Positions 11,501 to 20,960 of a stretch of 64,000 nt of DNA are shown here, one piece after another. Positions within the stretch are counted from its first letter, which is position 1. Each line of letters opens with the position of its first letter. The DNA comes from Ephemerocybe angulata. Its lineage: Eukaryota; Basidiomycota; Agaricomycetes; Agaricales; Psathyrellaceae. A model generated the notes under the pieces. It saw nothing but the letters and a program-made list of their open reading frames with translations, was not told where the DNA came from and did no database searches. The DNA is taken from assembly GCA_013368325.1 (NCBI GenBank), contig JAACJK010000061.1, positions 186,001-250,000 of the forward strand, given 5' to 3'. Both the position numbers and the translations under genes were made by a program.

Positions 11501-12294
11501 GGATTAAGAAAATCGCTATCTCAGGATACAACTCGAGGGCAAACGGGAAGATCGAGCGGCCTCATTGGGACGTCCGACAGAGCCTGTACAAAGCCACGGG
11601 GGGTGACGCGAGTAAGTGGTATTGGTTCTTCCACCATGTTATGTGGGCGGACCGCATTACTATCCGAAAACGCCTGGGATGCTCGCCTTTCTTTCTCCTA
11701 ACAGGCGCGGAGCCTGTCACGCCGCTTGACGTCCAGGAAGCCACTTGGCTAACTGAGCCGCCCACGGGTATGATGTCTACGGAGGACTTGATAGCCTCCC
11801 GGGCTAGGGCTCTGGCTAAACATCAGACTCACGTCAGCTCGGTCATGACCAGGATCAGCGAGGAGAAACGGCGTCGTGTCGCTGCCTACGCTGAAGCTAA
11901 CAGGGCTACTATCAAGAACTGGAATTTCAAACGGGGTGACTTGGTTCTGATGCGTAACACGAACATTGAGTCGAGCCTGAATAAGAAGATGAAGCCGCGT
12001 TATCTGGGTCCCATGGTTGTGGTATCACGAAACCTGGGCGGCGCGTATATCTTGGCGGAACTTAATGGAGCGGTCCATCAGAGCAAGGTTGGCGCTTTTA
12101 GGGTGGTTCCTTACTACCCCAGGAAGGCTATACCTCTGGAAAAGGACTTCATGGAAAACATAGATATTGATAATAATACACTGGCAGAAATGGAACTATC
12201 TTTGGATGATGGGGAACAGGGGGAACACAGGGATTTTAATTTTATGGGAATGGGGAAACTGCAAACCTTGGATGAAAATGCGGAGGAAGATTAG
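8530..12294 (+). CDS. pol: Pol of element B: reverse transcriptase, RNase H, integrase (-1 frame relative to Pro)
   Basis: About 1254 codons. Order: a linker (1-170); reverse transcriptase with YRSRWFCVLKKDGK and the catalytic box FVDD (about 358-361, in place of YxDD); RNase H with VDTSY (D531), KRELYG and ETDAQYI; integrase with an HHCC zinc site (HDAMGH ... CLLCQ), then D in HIDVMH, D974 in TDNGK and E1009 in KIERPH. The last two are separated by 34 residues. A C-terminal GPMVVV...AYIL module follows. RT before integrase identifies Ty3/Gypsy. The frame is open through the pro overlap; the probable slip site is 8509-8515. The stop TAG overlaps the stop of the antisense gene. Confidence 0.92.
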   Translation: MIDDQGEVALLVEMDESGFARFSGLAVPGQKEGFTENELKTIYLQQALKETGDQKAKDVFEQYLQTGAKTSAEAQPSGNPNKAGGVKGVSKGTKYKPVDKKVRPVYGIVPEEFQVVREIKGDPLAGMPELPTHPPEFTPKGRYTQERMEMFDKAHPGFWTDEERKLAHHLMAEQNEAFAWEESERGKFREDFFPPVKIPTVPHEPWVLKNIPIPPFLFSQICDIIKGKIDSGVYEPSSSSYRSRWFCVLKKDGKSLRLVHSLEPLNAVTIAHSGLPPLTEELAARFAGYACGTTMDLYVGYDERILDERYRDLTTFQTPFGAMRLVTLPMGWTNSVPIFHEDVTTILQPEIPEWTEPFVDDVPVRGPKTRYELPGGGFETIPENPEIRRFVWEHLTVVNRIIQRMKYCGGTFSGKKTFLCVPEFTVVGHLCSYEGRKPTEDRVGVISRWGPCRDVSDVRAFLGTVGTFRIFIPGYATRASAIQKLTKKEIRFEWGPEQDAAMEDLKTAVSEAPVLKPLDVTSGMPVKLSVDTSYIAVGWYISQQDPTDPKKWHYAKFGSTLLKPPEANYSQPKRELYGLVRALKENEYMLIMARPLIVETDAQYIQGMLKNPQLGPNATINRWIEQVRKFQFELQHVPGKTFAADGLSRRRAQPGDPPRKEFEEIMDIDPDEPITFSKPNPEDPEPLEFEDFKHLIDTRGGYLQEICEEEASEAWVETGFHSDAAQMAAINMLEVNRRARDPQGPTTSDILVNVEVLPEHSDEGYPSEWRTASALRMDAWLPIIRLWFLQKDRTRMPRGVEKGEWDKFKRAAQHFFLGKDGRLFRKENGYGMHQLVVGSEKRMYMLKAAHDAMGHRGTFATKGLLLKRVWWPELDRDVENYVKTCLLCQQRQKLLVKIPPIVTETPSVFQTVHIDVMHMSPASNGCGYIVHGRDHLTSWMEGRPLRKENAAAVGAWLFEDIICRWGCLREIVTDNGKPMIAAVEWLEKKYGIKKIAISGYNSRANGKIERPHWDVRQSLYKATGGDASKWYWFFHHVMWADRITIRKRLGCSPFFLLTGAEPVTPLDVQEATWLTEPPTGMMSTEDLIASRARALAKHQTHVSSVMTRISEEKRRRVAAYAEANRATIKNWNFKRGDLVLMRNTNIESSLNKKMKPRYLGPMVVVSRNLGGAYILAELNGAVHQSKVGAFRVVPYYPRKAIPLEKDFMENIDIDNNTLAEMELSLDDGEQGEHRDFNFMGMGKLQTLDENAEED

Positions 12295-13886
12295 GCTGAT
12301 GCCTCGTCACTTTCTTCAGCCGGCGAGCTGCCATCCTCGTACACCGACACTGACCCTTCGGGTTCGTCAACGGACATCGCCTCTTCGTCTTCGGACGTGG
12401 GGATTGATACCACTTCATCTGCTTCGTGCAGGGCGGGCTCGGACGGTTCAGCAACGGTGCGAGCGCGGGTCTCACTGGAGGAGGCAGGTACACCGACCAC
12501 GGCGCCGCGTGCGGGCGTGGCGGGCTGTACCTTCTTCGACGGGGACCGAGCGGTCTTGGGGATGGGGTCGCGACGCGTCCATGCGCCCGGCTTCGACGTC
12601 TCTTCCTTCGTCTCCGCGGTCTTGTTGCTCCGCGTGGTTCGGGTGACCTCCTGCTTGGAGGTCTCCTGAACTTCCCCCTTCTTGACCTCCTTCTGTTGCT
12701 CCTTCTTCTCCGTCACCTCTTTCTCGGTCTTGGTACCTTTCTGTACCTCCTTCTTCTTCTCCTCCTTCCCACGACGTTTCTTCTCCTTCGCCGAAATCTC
12801 CCCGCTCGCGACCGCCTTCCCCTGCTTCTTCGTCTCCTTCTTCGCTTCGACTGCTGGACCTGGCGCGGCCTTCGCCTCGCGCTGCTCTTGCTGCATCTGC
12901 TGAGCGGTGGCGGCGATGGCGGCGTTCATGGCTGCGGCTTCGTTCGCCTCGCGGGCGGCTTGGAGCGTCTGTTGGCGCGTCTGAGTATCCTCCCACGAGC
13001 GTCGAAGTAAGGCGTGGATGCCGAGTAGCTGCTCGATCTCGAACAGCGTCACGTTCATACGTGCGGAGAGTAAAGCGGAGGCTTGGTGGAGTTCCTCCTC
13101 GTCCAAGGACGCGGAGGGCATCGACGCGGTCACTTTCCCTGCTTCCGCTAGGATCGTGCGAGTATGCGCGGTGTCGCGCGGCGCTGGGACCGACTCTGGT
13201 CATAACAGCGTCGTCAGCGTATACCTGCGTGAGGCGGTACATGGAGAAGTGCGTACGGGGTGGAGCAGGGCGGGTTGTGGGTGCTGCACGATTTCCAGCG
13301 GCCCACTCGCTCAACTGGGGAGTAATGAGTCAGTTTGGGGGAGGGCGCTTAACCGGCAATCAAATAGGCGCTCACCGTGCGCTTCTGGGTTGGGCGGCCT
13401 GCGTTGCTCGGCCCAAAGTCAGGGAGCGGCCCGAGGTCTGTCATGGTGGAATCAAAGTCGGTCTGACCGGACTGGGCGGCTCGGCTTCGCTCGCGCAGCA
13501 GCTGGATGCGATCCTTGAAAGTACGAGGGAAGTGATTCTCCATGCTGGCCTGCTGGCTGGCCGTGTTGAACTCCGTTAGGAAGTTGTTCACCTTGGTGAG
13601 GAACTTTCCAACGTAGGATTCGCGCAGGGTGGCAGGATCGGACTCGATCCATGCCAGCTACAGGGTCGCGTGAAGATGAGCGGTGTGTAAACAGGAGTGC
13701 GGAACGTACGGCCTCCTCCAGGCCTGCCATCATGCGCGTGGCGTACTCTCTCAGCGCCGGGTCATCGCGCGCCTCGAAGGCTTGCTGCCGCTTCAAGTAT
13801 TCGGTGGTCGACGATAGGGCGTCATACCCTTTGGTGATAACGGACGTGCTTGAACGCCCGGCGGGTGTACTACTGGAATTGGCCAT
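12291..13886 (-). CDS. Antisense gene B2 (unknown function), spliced
   Basis: Opposite strand to gag-pol. It starts at ATG 13886. Exon 1 (MANSSSTPAG...) ends before a 52-nt intron (about 13654-13705, GTACGT...TGTAG). Exon 2 has a helical QQAS/LLRERSRAAQ region. After a further intron region (about 13138-13370, exact borders unresolved) comes the last exon to 12291: helical, with heptad-like QQMQQEQ, a very long Lys/Glu-rich stretch, and an acidic Ser-rich end. A TATA-like TTTATAAAAA lies 45-54 nt upstream. I recognise no known domain. Coiled-coil and charged composition suggest a binding or scaffold protein; that is inference only. Its stop TAA (12293-12291) overlaps the pol stop. Confidence 0.65.
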
Positions 13887-14496
13887 GTTATCTGAAGCGG
13901 TTTGACAAGGCCAGGCGGCGTGGCTTTGCGTTTTTATAAAGCATGTGAGACCCCGCCTGCTCCAAATCGTGAATGTTCCATGGATTTCTCGAGCGGGGTG
14001 TGTCTCGGTGTGAGACTCTGACCGGGGACGATCAGTCTGAGTTTGGGGGAGGGGGACCCGGGTTTGAATTCTCCTGGAGCTCAACCCGATCAATATTCCC
14101 AATACAACTCCAACTCAAAAGGATACAGGTCGTCACTAACCTGGCGATTGACTCAGATCCGGAGACACTTTACCGTCAGATTCAGAGGCTCACATAAGGT
14201 CACACACTGAGATTGGAGCAAGATAGGTGGAAATCGGGTAACAAATAAAAACAGGCATTGGAACTACAAGAATAGGACTACAAGATAGTGGGACAAGGAT
14301 AATTGGATACAAATATTGGGAATAGCGGAACGCGAAGTCCAAAACAAACGTACAAGGGACAAGGAACGAGGTCGACTACGAAGTAAGGAGTTAGTTTGGG
14401 GGATGCGGAACGAGAAGAAGAGTAGAACTTACCGAAGAAAGGGGAAGAGATAAGGAGAGGCGGCGTACAACGAACAACTACAAACCGACGCCGCTT
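13887..14496. promoter_or_regulatory. Spacer between antisense genes B1 and B2, with B2 promoter and PPT-like copies
   Basis: Holds the presumed B2 TATA box (minus strand, 13931-13940) and two copies of the 3' polypurine-tract core AGTTTGGGGGA (14040-14050 and 14393-14403). A third internal copy is at 13332-13342 in the B2 intron region. No open frame with coding character seen. Confidence 0.5.
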
Positions 14497-16809
14497 CTAT
14501 CCAACGACCTCGTGCTCCCCGGACTCACCGTTCTCACTCTCGACCTCGGTATCGCCCTCCTCGTCGACGTTGGCAGGAGCGGCCTCCTCCTCCTCCTCCT
14601 TCTCTTCTTCGTCTGACGTCAGGTCTCCCCCGACGTAGATCCGCTGGTCGACCGACTCGCGTACCTTCTCCTTCCCCTTGCCCTTACCCTCGGCCGCCTG
14701 CTTCTCGCGCTTCTCCTGTCGCGCCGCCTGGTGGTTGAGCGTGATCCTCGCACTTCGAGGATTAAACTGACGAGGTGCAGGCGGGGCGGGAGGTAAGTCG
14801 TGCTCGAGCACGTCTTGGGAAGGCGAAGCGGTTCCAACACGAGCACGGGCATCGATGGTGATGGACTCATCCGTGACCCTAGTCAGAAGGGCGTTCTGGG
14901 TGCGAGGGTGGAACTCCACCTGGGTAAGCGGGTCGGCTTCGGCGAACGCAATGATCTCAGTCAACGCGTCGAGATCCACCGCGTCGCCTACCAACTGGCG
15001 CAAGTGGTTGTGCCAGGAGCTATTGACGTTGCGTCGGAACCTGTTGGACAGGTCCTTCGCGTACGCCAGAGCCCGCTCCTCAGCGTCCTCATACAGAGCG
15101 TAGAGGACGCGAGCGGACCCCAGCTCCTGCATGATCAGGCGGGCCAGGGTTTGGACTCCTAGAAAATGGTTAGAAATTAATAGAAAAGGAGGAAATAAAA
15201 TTGGACTTACGACGCGGCGCGAGCTCGTCTATCAGGGAAAGGGACCCATCTCGTGCGGGACGGGGTGCCGTGAACTGGAACCCACAACAAGCGGCCTTGG
15301 TAGCAGCACACTGGTCACAACGAGTACCTCCCAAGAGGTCTCCGCCTGTACAGTCGATACCTCGACCCGCGCAGGTAGCGCAGGCGAAGCGGTGCTATCA
15401 ACATGACAGGGAGTAAGAAAAAGAATGGGATAGGAAAACGGAATGACTTACACGAGACTCGGGGTTCTGAACCGCCGGCTTGGTGAGGGTCTTGAAGAAC
15501 GGGGCGGCGTCAGTCAAGGGACCTTCCCGATACATCTTCGTAGCCCCGTCCTCCCTGATCGTCGCCGGGTTCTCGTCGGTCAAGTTCCTCTCGGCACCAT
15601 ACGCCCAGTGCCCGTTCGGCAGCTCGTTCCCATCCTGATCAACGAGCCTCTTCTTGAAGTTGTTGGGGTAAGGAAGGAGGATGTCGGGCGGGGTGATACC
15701 AGCTGGGTGGAATTTGTCGTCAGGGCGGAACAAGTACATGGCGCGTTTGCGCATCCCTTCGTACGGCGTCACTCCTACCGTCTTGACCGGCGTCTCTGGC
15801 ACCTCGCCTGAGGGGCCCGCTCCAACACGACCCTTACCCTTCTCACGCTTCTTCCCCTCCTTCGAATCGTCGGTCTTGCGCTTCTTGGGCGGCGGAGGCG
15901 AGTCGGAAGGGACGGAGATGGCTTGCTGAGGAGACGAGCCCGCTGTAGATAAGCGCGGCTCCCGAGCACGCTTGATGGGTGTGACTGGCGATGAGAGGAC
16001 ATTGGAGGGTCCCGCTACAGGTCCACTCTCCCCGGTGGGAGGACGAACCCGACTTGGCACCTCGATGAACGGTCGAAGTCTGGACACAGCAGCGGCGTCG
16101 GCCACTAACGAGTCGTACGCGGCGTCACGCAGAGGAATCCAGGCGGGGCCGTCATAGAGGAAGGATGGTCGAGAAGAGAATCCAGGTGGTGGAGGTGGTG
16201 GTGCAAGGTCGCCGTCAGCAAAGTCATGAAGGGGACCGAAAGACAACAGACTTTTGTTTGATGAACTATCGGTCTCTTCAAGCTTGAAAGGAAAAATGAG
16301 ATCTGAGACCTGTGAAACACCATAAGTCAGATCGAAAATCGGAAAAAGGAGAAACACAGGAACTTACGGAGGGGCTCCGATCGGCGCCGGCGAGGACTGG
16401 TGGAGCGGGGTCAGGACCTGGGAACCCGAGGAAGCTCCCTTGTGGCCTGGGATTGGCTTCGAGCCACCAGAACAAGTGTAGGGCCAGGCGGTCCGAGTAC
16501 GACGCCCCATCGAGGGCTAGCCAGAGGCGAGAGACGTGCTGACGGAAACATTCGAAGACGGGGTCCTCCCCGAGATCGAAGTCCGCAGCGGCTACAGCCT
16601 AAAACATGGAGCAGCGTCAGTGGGGATCTGTAAATAGAGGAAAACGGACTTACCATCTCATGAACCATGCTTTCAAGGTGGTGCTTCATGATGCCGCGCT
16701 TGCGATTGGTCTTACCAGGTGGAATGCCGCCGCCTCCGGTGCAGCAGTAAGGTTGGATGGCGCGAGAGGCAGAGTAGAGAGTAGGGAAGCGGGTTGCGAG
16801 AGAATCCAT
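14497..16809 (-). CDS. Antisense gene B1 with cysteine-rich exon, spliced
   Basis: Starts at ATG 16809 (MDSLATRFP); a TATA-like CTATAAGA is 40 nt upstream. Exons read: 16809-16654; 16598 to about 16370 (FECFRQHVSRLWLALDG); about 16308-15450, a long exon with a proline run, a basic PPPPKKRK patch like a nuclear localisation signal, and VTPYEGMRKRAM; about 15395-15210, cysteine-rich (CATCAGRGIDC ... RCDQCAATKAACC); and about 15160-14497, helical, ending in an acidic Glu-run tail. Introns have GT-AG ends. The Cys pattern resembles a zinc site and matches the one in antisense gene A1. Function unknown. The basic patch, Cys cluster and acidic tail would suit a nuclear nucleic-acid-binding protein (inference). 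Confidence 0.7.
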
Positions 16810-17490
16810 GTTGGGAAAACTGGACTTGAACGCACGCGTTGACACGGCTCTTATAGCTTTCGCCCCTCCTCTACAAGCCTCATCGCGATGGGATCGTAAT
16901 AAGCAGCTCAAAAGGAAGAGGAACTAGGAAACATACCTATGGCAAGAAAGAAGCGGCCTGTATGTCTAGCCGGAACTTGGAAAGAAGCGCGCTAAACGGC
17001 GAGTTCGACCCTCGTTCGAGACGGCAACATAAGAACCGACGCTGCGTAGGAACCCGAATGGAAAAGGAAGAACCTCTCATGTCAGAGCCAACTCTGACAT
17101 GGAACGGCGTATGTTTCGAGCCACGAACTGGGTAAGAAGAGCGCTAAGAGGGAAGGGTTCGACGAGAGTTCGAAACAAGGCGCTTAAACCGCCTCGAACT
17201 AGGAAAGAAGCCGGGGACGTGTTTAAACACCGGACCCGCTTCTTTCCGAGCCACGCCGGCCAAGTTAGCAGGGAAACAGAAGTTGGGCTTGAGCGGTTCT
17301 GGCAGAATCACTCGCGCCGGCTAAATGGGACTTGCGAAATTAGGAAAGAAGCAGAAAGCTAAGCGCCCGGGCGAAACAAGCGCGCGTCGGTAGCCGAGGA
17401 AGCGGGAGCAGTTGTTCGGCCGCCGCGCCAAATCAGGCTGGAAATGGAAACCGCGCACGCTGCACGTCTGACTGGGGACAGTCGAGACCT
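16810..17490. other. Non-coding region of element B upstream of B1
   Basis: Contains the B1 TATA-like box (16849-16856) and then about 600 bp without a credible gene. Just before the polypurine tract it has GGGGACAGTCGAGA, which is also found at this place in A and C. Confidence 0.5.
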
Positions 17491-17503
17491 AGTTTGGGGG
17501 AGA
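17491..17503 (+). other. 3' polypurine tract of element B
   Basis: AGTTTGGGGGAGA directly abuts the 3' LTR and would prime plus-strand DNA synthesis. Confidence 0.85.
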
Positions 17504-18715
17504 TGATACGACCGTGGACTATTTTCGCGGTTTTACGGTCGTATGTGTAAAGGTCGTAGCACCGACTCGAGCACTAAGCACTACACCGCTTACATTGGCC
17601 TCCAAGATCAGAACCTGGGATTGAGACAAAAGGGAGCACTTCAGACGCCGCTTGAGTAGGGGGACACTGGTGATCACTAGTAAGACGGATTAGTACTGAA
17701 ACCGCCTCAGGGTGACTGAGCGGTTTGACAAGTCGTGTACGAAAGGTCTTAGAGTCCTGGTGCGAGCGAAACACTTAGGGCGCCAGCAACAACAACCCCT
17801 CCTCGCCACCCAAGGGTACCACACCTGGCAAGTCGGATAACGAGTCAGGCCGTCTGAATTCTCAAACAAAGGATCCCCGCTCAATCGAGCAAGGAAAGGC
17901 AAGGCAGCGCAGGGATACCAGGCAGCAGGAGCAACGGCACTCGCGGCACTCGGAGTTTTCCGACCGCGTCGGCAAAACCCGAAACTCGGCACGGGCGGCT
18001 TCAGACTTAGACGTTTCACGCGAGGCGGTCTCGTCAGCCCAAGGCTGTCCGACCACACACGGAAAAAGGGTAACAGGAATAACAGGGGTGAGTCCCTCGA
18101 AATGCAAGGGAGCTCCACAACGGAGAGTCCAAGCGCGAGAGGGATAAGCCCGCGTCACTATAAAAGGAAAACAGGGTCATCAATAACGGAGCGGCATCCT
18201 CGGCATGCTGCGCCGCGTCCAACTTGGCGCGAAACCAAGCAACAACCGACTCAAGCCTCGCGACCGCACGACTTAGCACCCTAGAAAATTGAAGGAAAAT
18301 CGTAGACGGCGTGACTGTGACCAAGGGGGGTCACACTATAAAAGTAAAACCGCGTAGCACTTAGTTTCTTCAGCTTGTATACTTCAGATTTAATCTCTCT
18401 CTCTCAATCGTACTTTGTGTCTCTTTCATTACGCCGCGTCGGCTTTTGAGGATTCGTGAAACGGAAACTGGAACGCTTTGCCTACTGAGTCGAGACATAC
18501 TACTTCCTCAGTCCGCTTAGTTAAATAGACTTGCCTACGCCTCTCACGAGCGTAGTCTCTTCTTGGAGTTGGTTTTGTGTGGTGTGTAACCGTCGAGAAT
18601 TGTACCCTCCGGCCACGCCGCTCTCTTCCAACGAACTCAGCCTTTGTGTTTGTGTGGTTGGTTTTGGTTGCAAACGATTGTCATCGTTTGTGTCTTTTCT
18701 CCGCACTTCGCATCA
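17504..18715 (+). repeat. 3' LTR of element B
   Basis: 1212 bp; no difference from 4238-5449 found in the parts compared. This suggests a recent insertion. Confidence 0.93.
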
Positions 18716-18750
18716 GCGTGTTTGGCTCTTAGCCCCGTAGCCGCACATCA
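18716..18750 (+). repeat. 5' LTR of element A, last 35 bp
   Basis: Begins with the second GCGT copy (18716-18719) and ends CACATCA. It is the continuation of 2880-4237 and matches the end of the 3' LTR (51471-51505). Confidence 0.92.
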
Positions 18751-18752
18751 TC

Positions 18753-18770
18753 TGGAGCCCACCGCGAGGG
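18753..18770 (+). other. Primer-binding site of element A
   Basis: The same 18 nt (TGGAGCCCACCGCGAGGG) as in B and C, 2 nt after the LTR. Confidence 0.85.
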
Positions 18771-19310
18771 GGAGTCAGAATCGATCAAAGCTTCATTCGT
18801 GATCAAGCTCTCGAGCGAGATCCGTTTGTCCGTTTCAGATAGTAAACGAGTTCTATCAACATAGCGTCGAGAAGACCTGTGCTTGATAAAGGAAAAGGAG
18901 TAGAGCGACCCAGGAAGAACCCAGTTCTCCCTAGTCAACCCGTTGGAACCCAACCTTCCGTTCGCGCGCGAACGAGAACAGCTGTTGCCGAAGCAGGAAC
19001 AGAACTAGTTGCCTTTGATAACTATCCCAGACCAGGGACAAGTTTCCAAGCACCTACGAACGCGAAAGCGAGAAGCAGCAGAGTCGTACCACCGGCTGTA
19101 CCTCCTACCAGAACCCGCCAAGTCGCCCCGTTCACGAGAGGAAAACCTCGAACTACCGCACTTGCGCTAGCCTCGAAATCCAATCGCGTAGAACCCGCGC
19201 GCAATCCGAGACGAGAAAGTAGAGAAAGTTCGCAATCCACGAACTCCAGTCGCAGACGCCGTAGAAACCGCAGACATTCGAGTAGCAGTCAATTATCAAC
19301 GACCCCTACC
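18771..19310 (+). other. Leader of element A with AUG-less open gag frame
   Basis: The gag frame is open from 18846 with no ATG until 19311 (155 codons). The predicted peptide is rich in Arg, Ser, Pro and Thr and ends in an Arg cluster before the Gag ATG. It may be a non-AUG N-terminal extension or simply leader. Confidence 0.5.
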
Positions 19311-20960
19311 ATGGCTGGCGAACAAGCGCGAATCCGAGCCCTCGATCCTGATGCCACTGGCGAAGGATTCCCTGGGCTCCCTATGTCGAATAAAAACTTC
19401 CCGAATAGTTATTCCGCGAATCGTCCTAAGTACGATTCTACGAAACCAGAGGAGTTCCTAGAGTATGTGAGACAAGTAGAGGATGTGATCAGCGCATGCG
19501 AAATCATCCCGGATCGCTTGAAGAAGAAGGCATTGGTTCACTTCCGAGATGTGTCGGAACAGAGTCTCTGGACAACGCTACCTGAATATAAAACGGGTAC
19601 CTACGCGGAGTTCAAAGAGAAACTGTTCTTGTACCATCCTACCGCAGCGCTACAGAACCGCGGCAGTCTAGCCCGGATCCAGCTGTTGTGCGCGAGGCAC
19701 CAAGGGATAGGTCTAGACGCGAGTCATACCCTATTGCAGTTCGCGCTGAAGTTCAGGGCCGAGGCAGCTAAACTCGAGAAACATCTCATGAGCAACAATG
19801 AATTGGTTAACCTTTTCTTGGGCGCGTTAGATGAGCCTTTCCGTACGAAAGCATGGGAGGTACTCTCGAAAGAAGCCGAAACGGATGACACCCTGGAAGT
19901 CGTTGCAGGAGAGAAGATCATTCCGTTTGACCGATGGATCTCGTGTGCTGAAAAGTTGGCGGTTCAGAGAGAACGCTTTGGAGAAAGGTTCGGAGGAAAG
20001 AAGGGAGGTATCTTGGCTAAACCCTCGGTCGTCTCTGCCACCCCGAGCACTCCAGCAGTGAATCCCGCGGCCCCATCTAAGTTGTACGAGCCCGGTTGGA
20101 ACGACGAGCCCACTGTGAAAGTCGAGTACGAGGACCTCGAACACCGAGTTCTGCAAGGAGTGAGTTCTTTGCTAGACCAGAAATTGAGTGCCATCGATAA
20201 AAAGATGATCTCTCGGGATGCCTACATGGAAACTCAACTCGAGGAGTTGCGCGCTGGTCAAGGACGCGCTGACAAGTTCATGCGTCAGCCCAACAACTTC
20301 GCGGTTGCAACCCAGCAGAACAATCCAGGCTCGAGAGGGGGCTTTGGATTCGGGAACAATACGAGAGGACCACCTCCTAGCGCGGGGTCGATTTGCTACT
20401 ACTGTAATGGACAGGGTCACTTCGCGAACGACTGTCAAGCCAAGCAGAAACATATCAGCGAAGGCAAGATTGTATCGGGACCGGATGGGACCTTCGACAA
20501 GCATGGTAATCGCCTGCGCAATATGCCCGGCACCTCCTTGAAAGAGGTAGTAGACAAACTGCCCATGCCCACGGCTAGCCAGAACGTCCAGCACTACTAT
20601 GATGACAGTGCGGACTATGTGCGCGACCAGTTCCATCAAGCGCCGTACCAGGAATCAGAAATGATTACTCGGGACGAAATGAACATTCTGCGAGACGAGA
20701 TTTATCATCTGAGTTCCTTAAGGGAACAAGGATCGTCCGCGCGAGCCAAGAGCATGCAGCCACAGGCCCAGTTCGTACAGAAACCAGTGGTCGAGCCTTG
20801 GAAGGAGCTCCAGCAGGAGCAGAAGCGGAGCAATCAATTGATGTCCCAATTAGTCGCGGCACTTACCCCGATGGTTGGGAGGAATCAATTCCCTTTGCAG
20901 ACGCGGTCTGGAGCGAACCAAGGTGGCGAGGATGATGAGGGTTTTCTCAGCGACCCGTGA
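19311..20960 (+). CDS. gag: Gag of element A
   Basis: 549 residues from the first ATG (CCTACCATGGC, strong context). Capsid-like helical region with YSANRPKYDS and LEYVRQVEDV, parallel to STNRPTYDP in B, then the CCHC knuckle CYYCNGQGHFANDC, then a Gln-rich tail. The codons before the stop are GGT TTT CTC AGC GAC CCG TGA. GGGTTTT (20939-20945) is a canonical -1 slippery heptamer in the correct phase, and the -1 frame is open from there into pro. Confidence 0.9.
   Translation: MAGEQARIRALDPDATGEGFPGLPMSNKNFPNSYSANRPKYDSTKPEEFLEYVRQVEDVISACEIIPDRLKKKALVHFRDVSEQSLWTTLPEYKTGTYAEFKEKLFLYHPTAALQNRGSLARIQLLCARHQGIGLDASHTLLQFALKFRAEAAKLEKHLMSNNELVNLFLGALDEPFRTKAWEVLSKEAETDDTLEVVAGEKIIPFDRWISCAEKLAVQRERFGERFGGKKGGILAKPSVVSATPSTPAVNPAAPSKLYEPGWNDEPTVKVEYEDLEHRVLQGVSSLLDQKLSAIDKKMISRDAYMETQLEELRAGQGRADKFMRQPNNFAVATQQNNPGSRGGFGFGNNTRGPPPSAGSICYYCNGQGHFANDCQAKQKHISEGKIVSGPDGTFDKHGNRLRNMPGTSLKEVVDKLPMPTASQNVQHYYDDSADYVRDQFHQAPYQESEMITRDEMNILRDEIYHLSSLREQGSSARAKSMQPQAQFVQKPVVEPWKELQQEQKRSNQLMSQLVAALTPMVGRNQFPLQTRSGANQGGEDDEGFLSDP

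Larger units (their letters stand above)
4238..18715 (+). mobile_element. LTR retrotransposon B (Ty3/Gypsy), apparently intact
   Basis: 14478 bp inserted in the 5' LTR of element A, same orientation. It has two 1212-bp LTRs with no difference seen, a primer-binding site at 5453, gag 5808-7241, pro 7238-8533, pol 8530-12294, antisense genes 12291-13886 and 14497-16809, and a polypurine tract 17491-17503. No stop or frameshift damage was seen in gag, pro or pol beyond the two lineage-typical -1 junctions. This makes it the best candidate for a currently active copy. Confidence 0.93.

Noticed and set aside
12397..13579. Plus-strand frames of up to 194 codons opposite antisense gene B2
   Set aside because: Leu/Arg-rich translations of the complement of a Lys/Glu-rich gene; the minus strand explains them.
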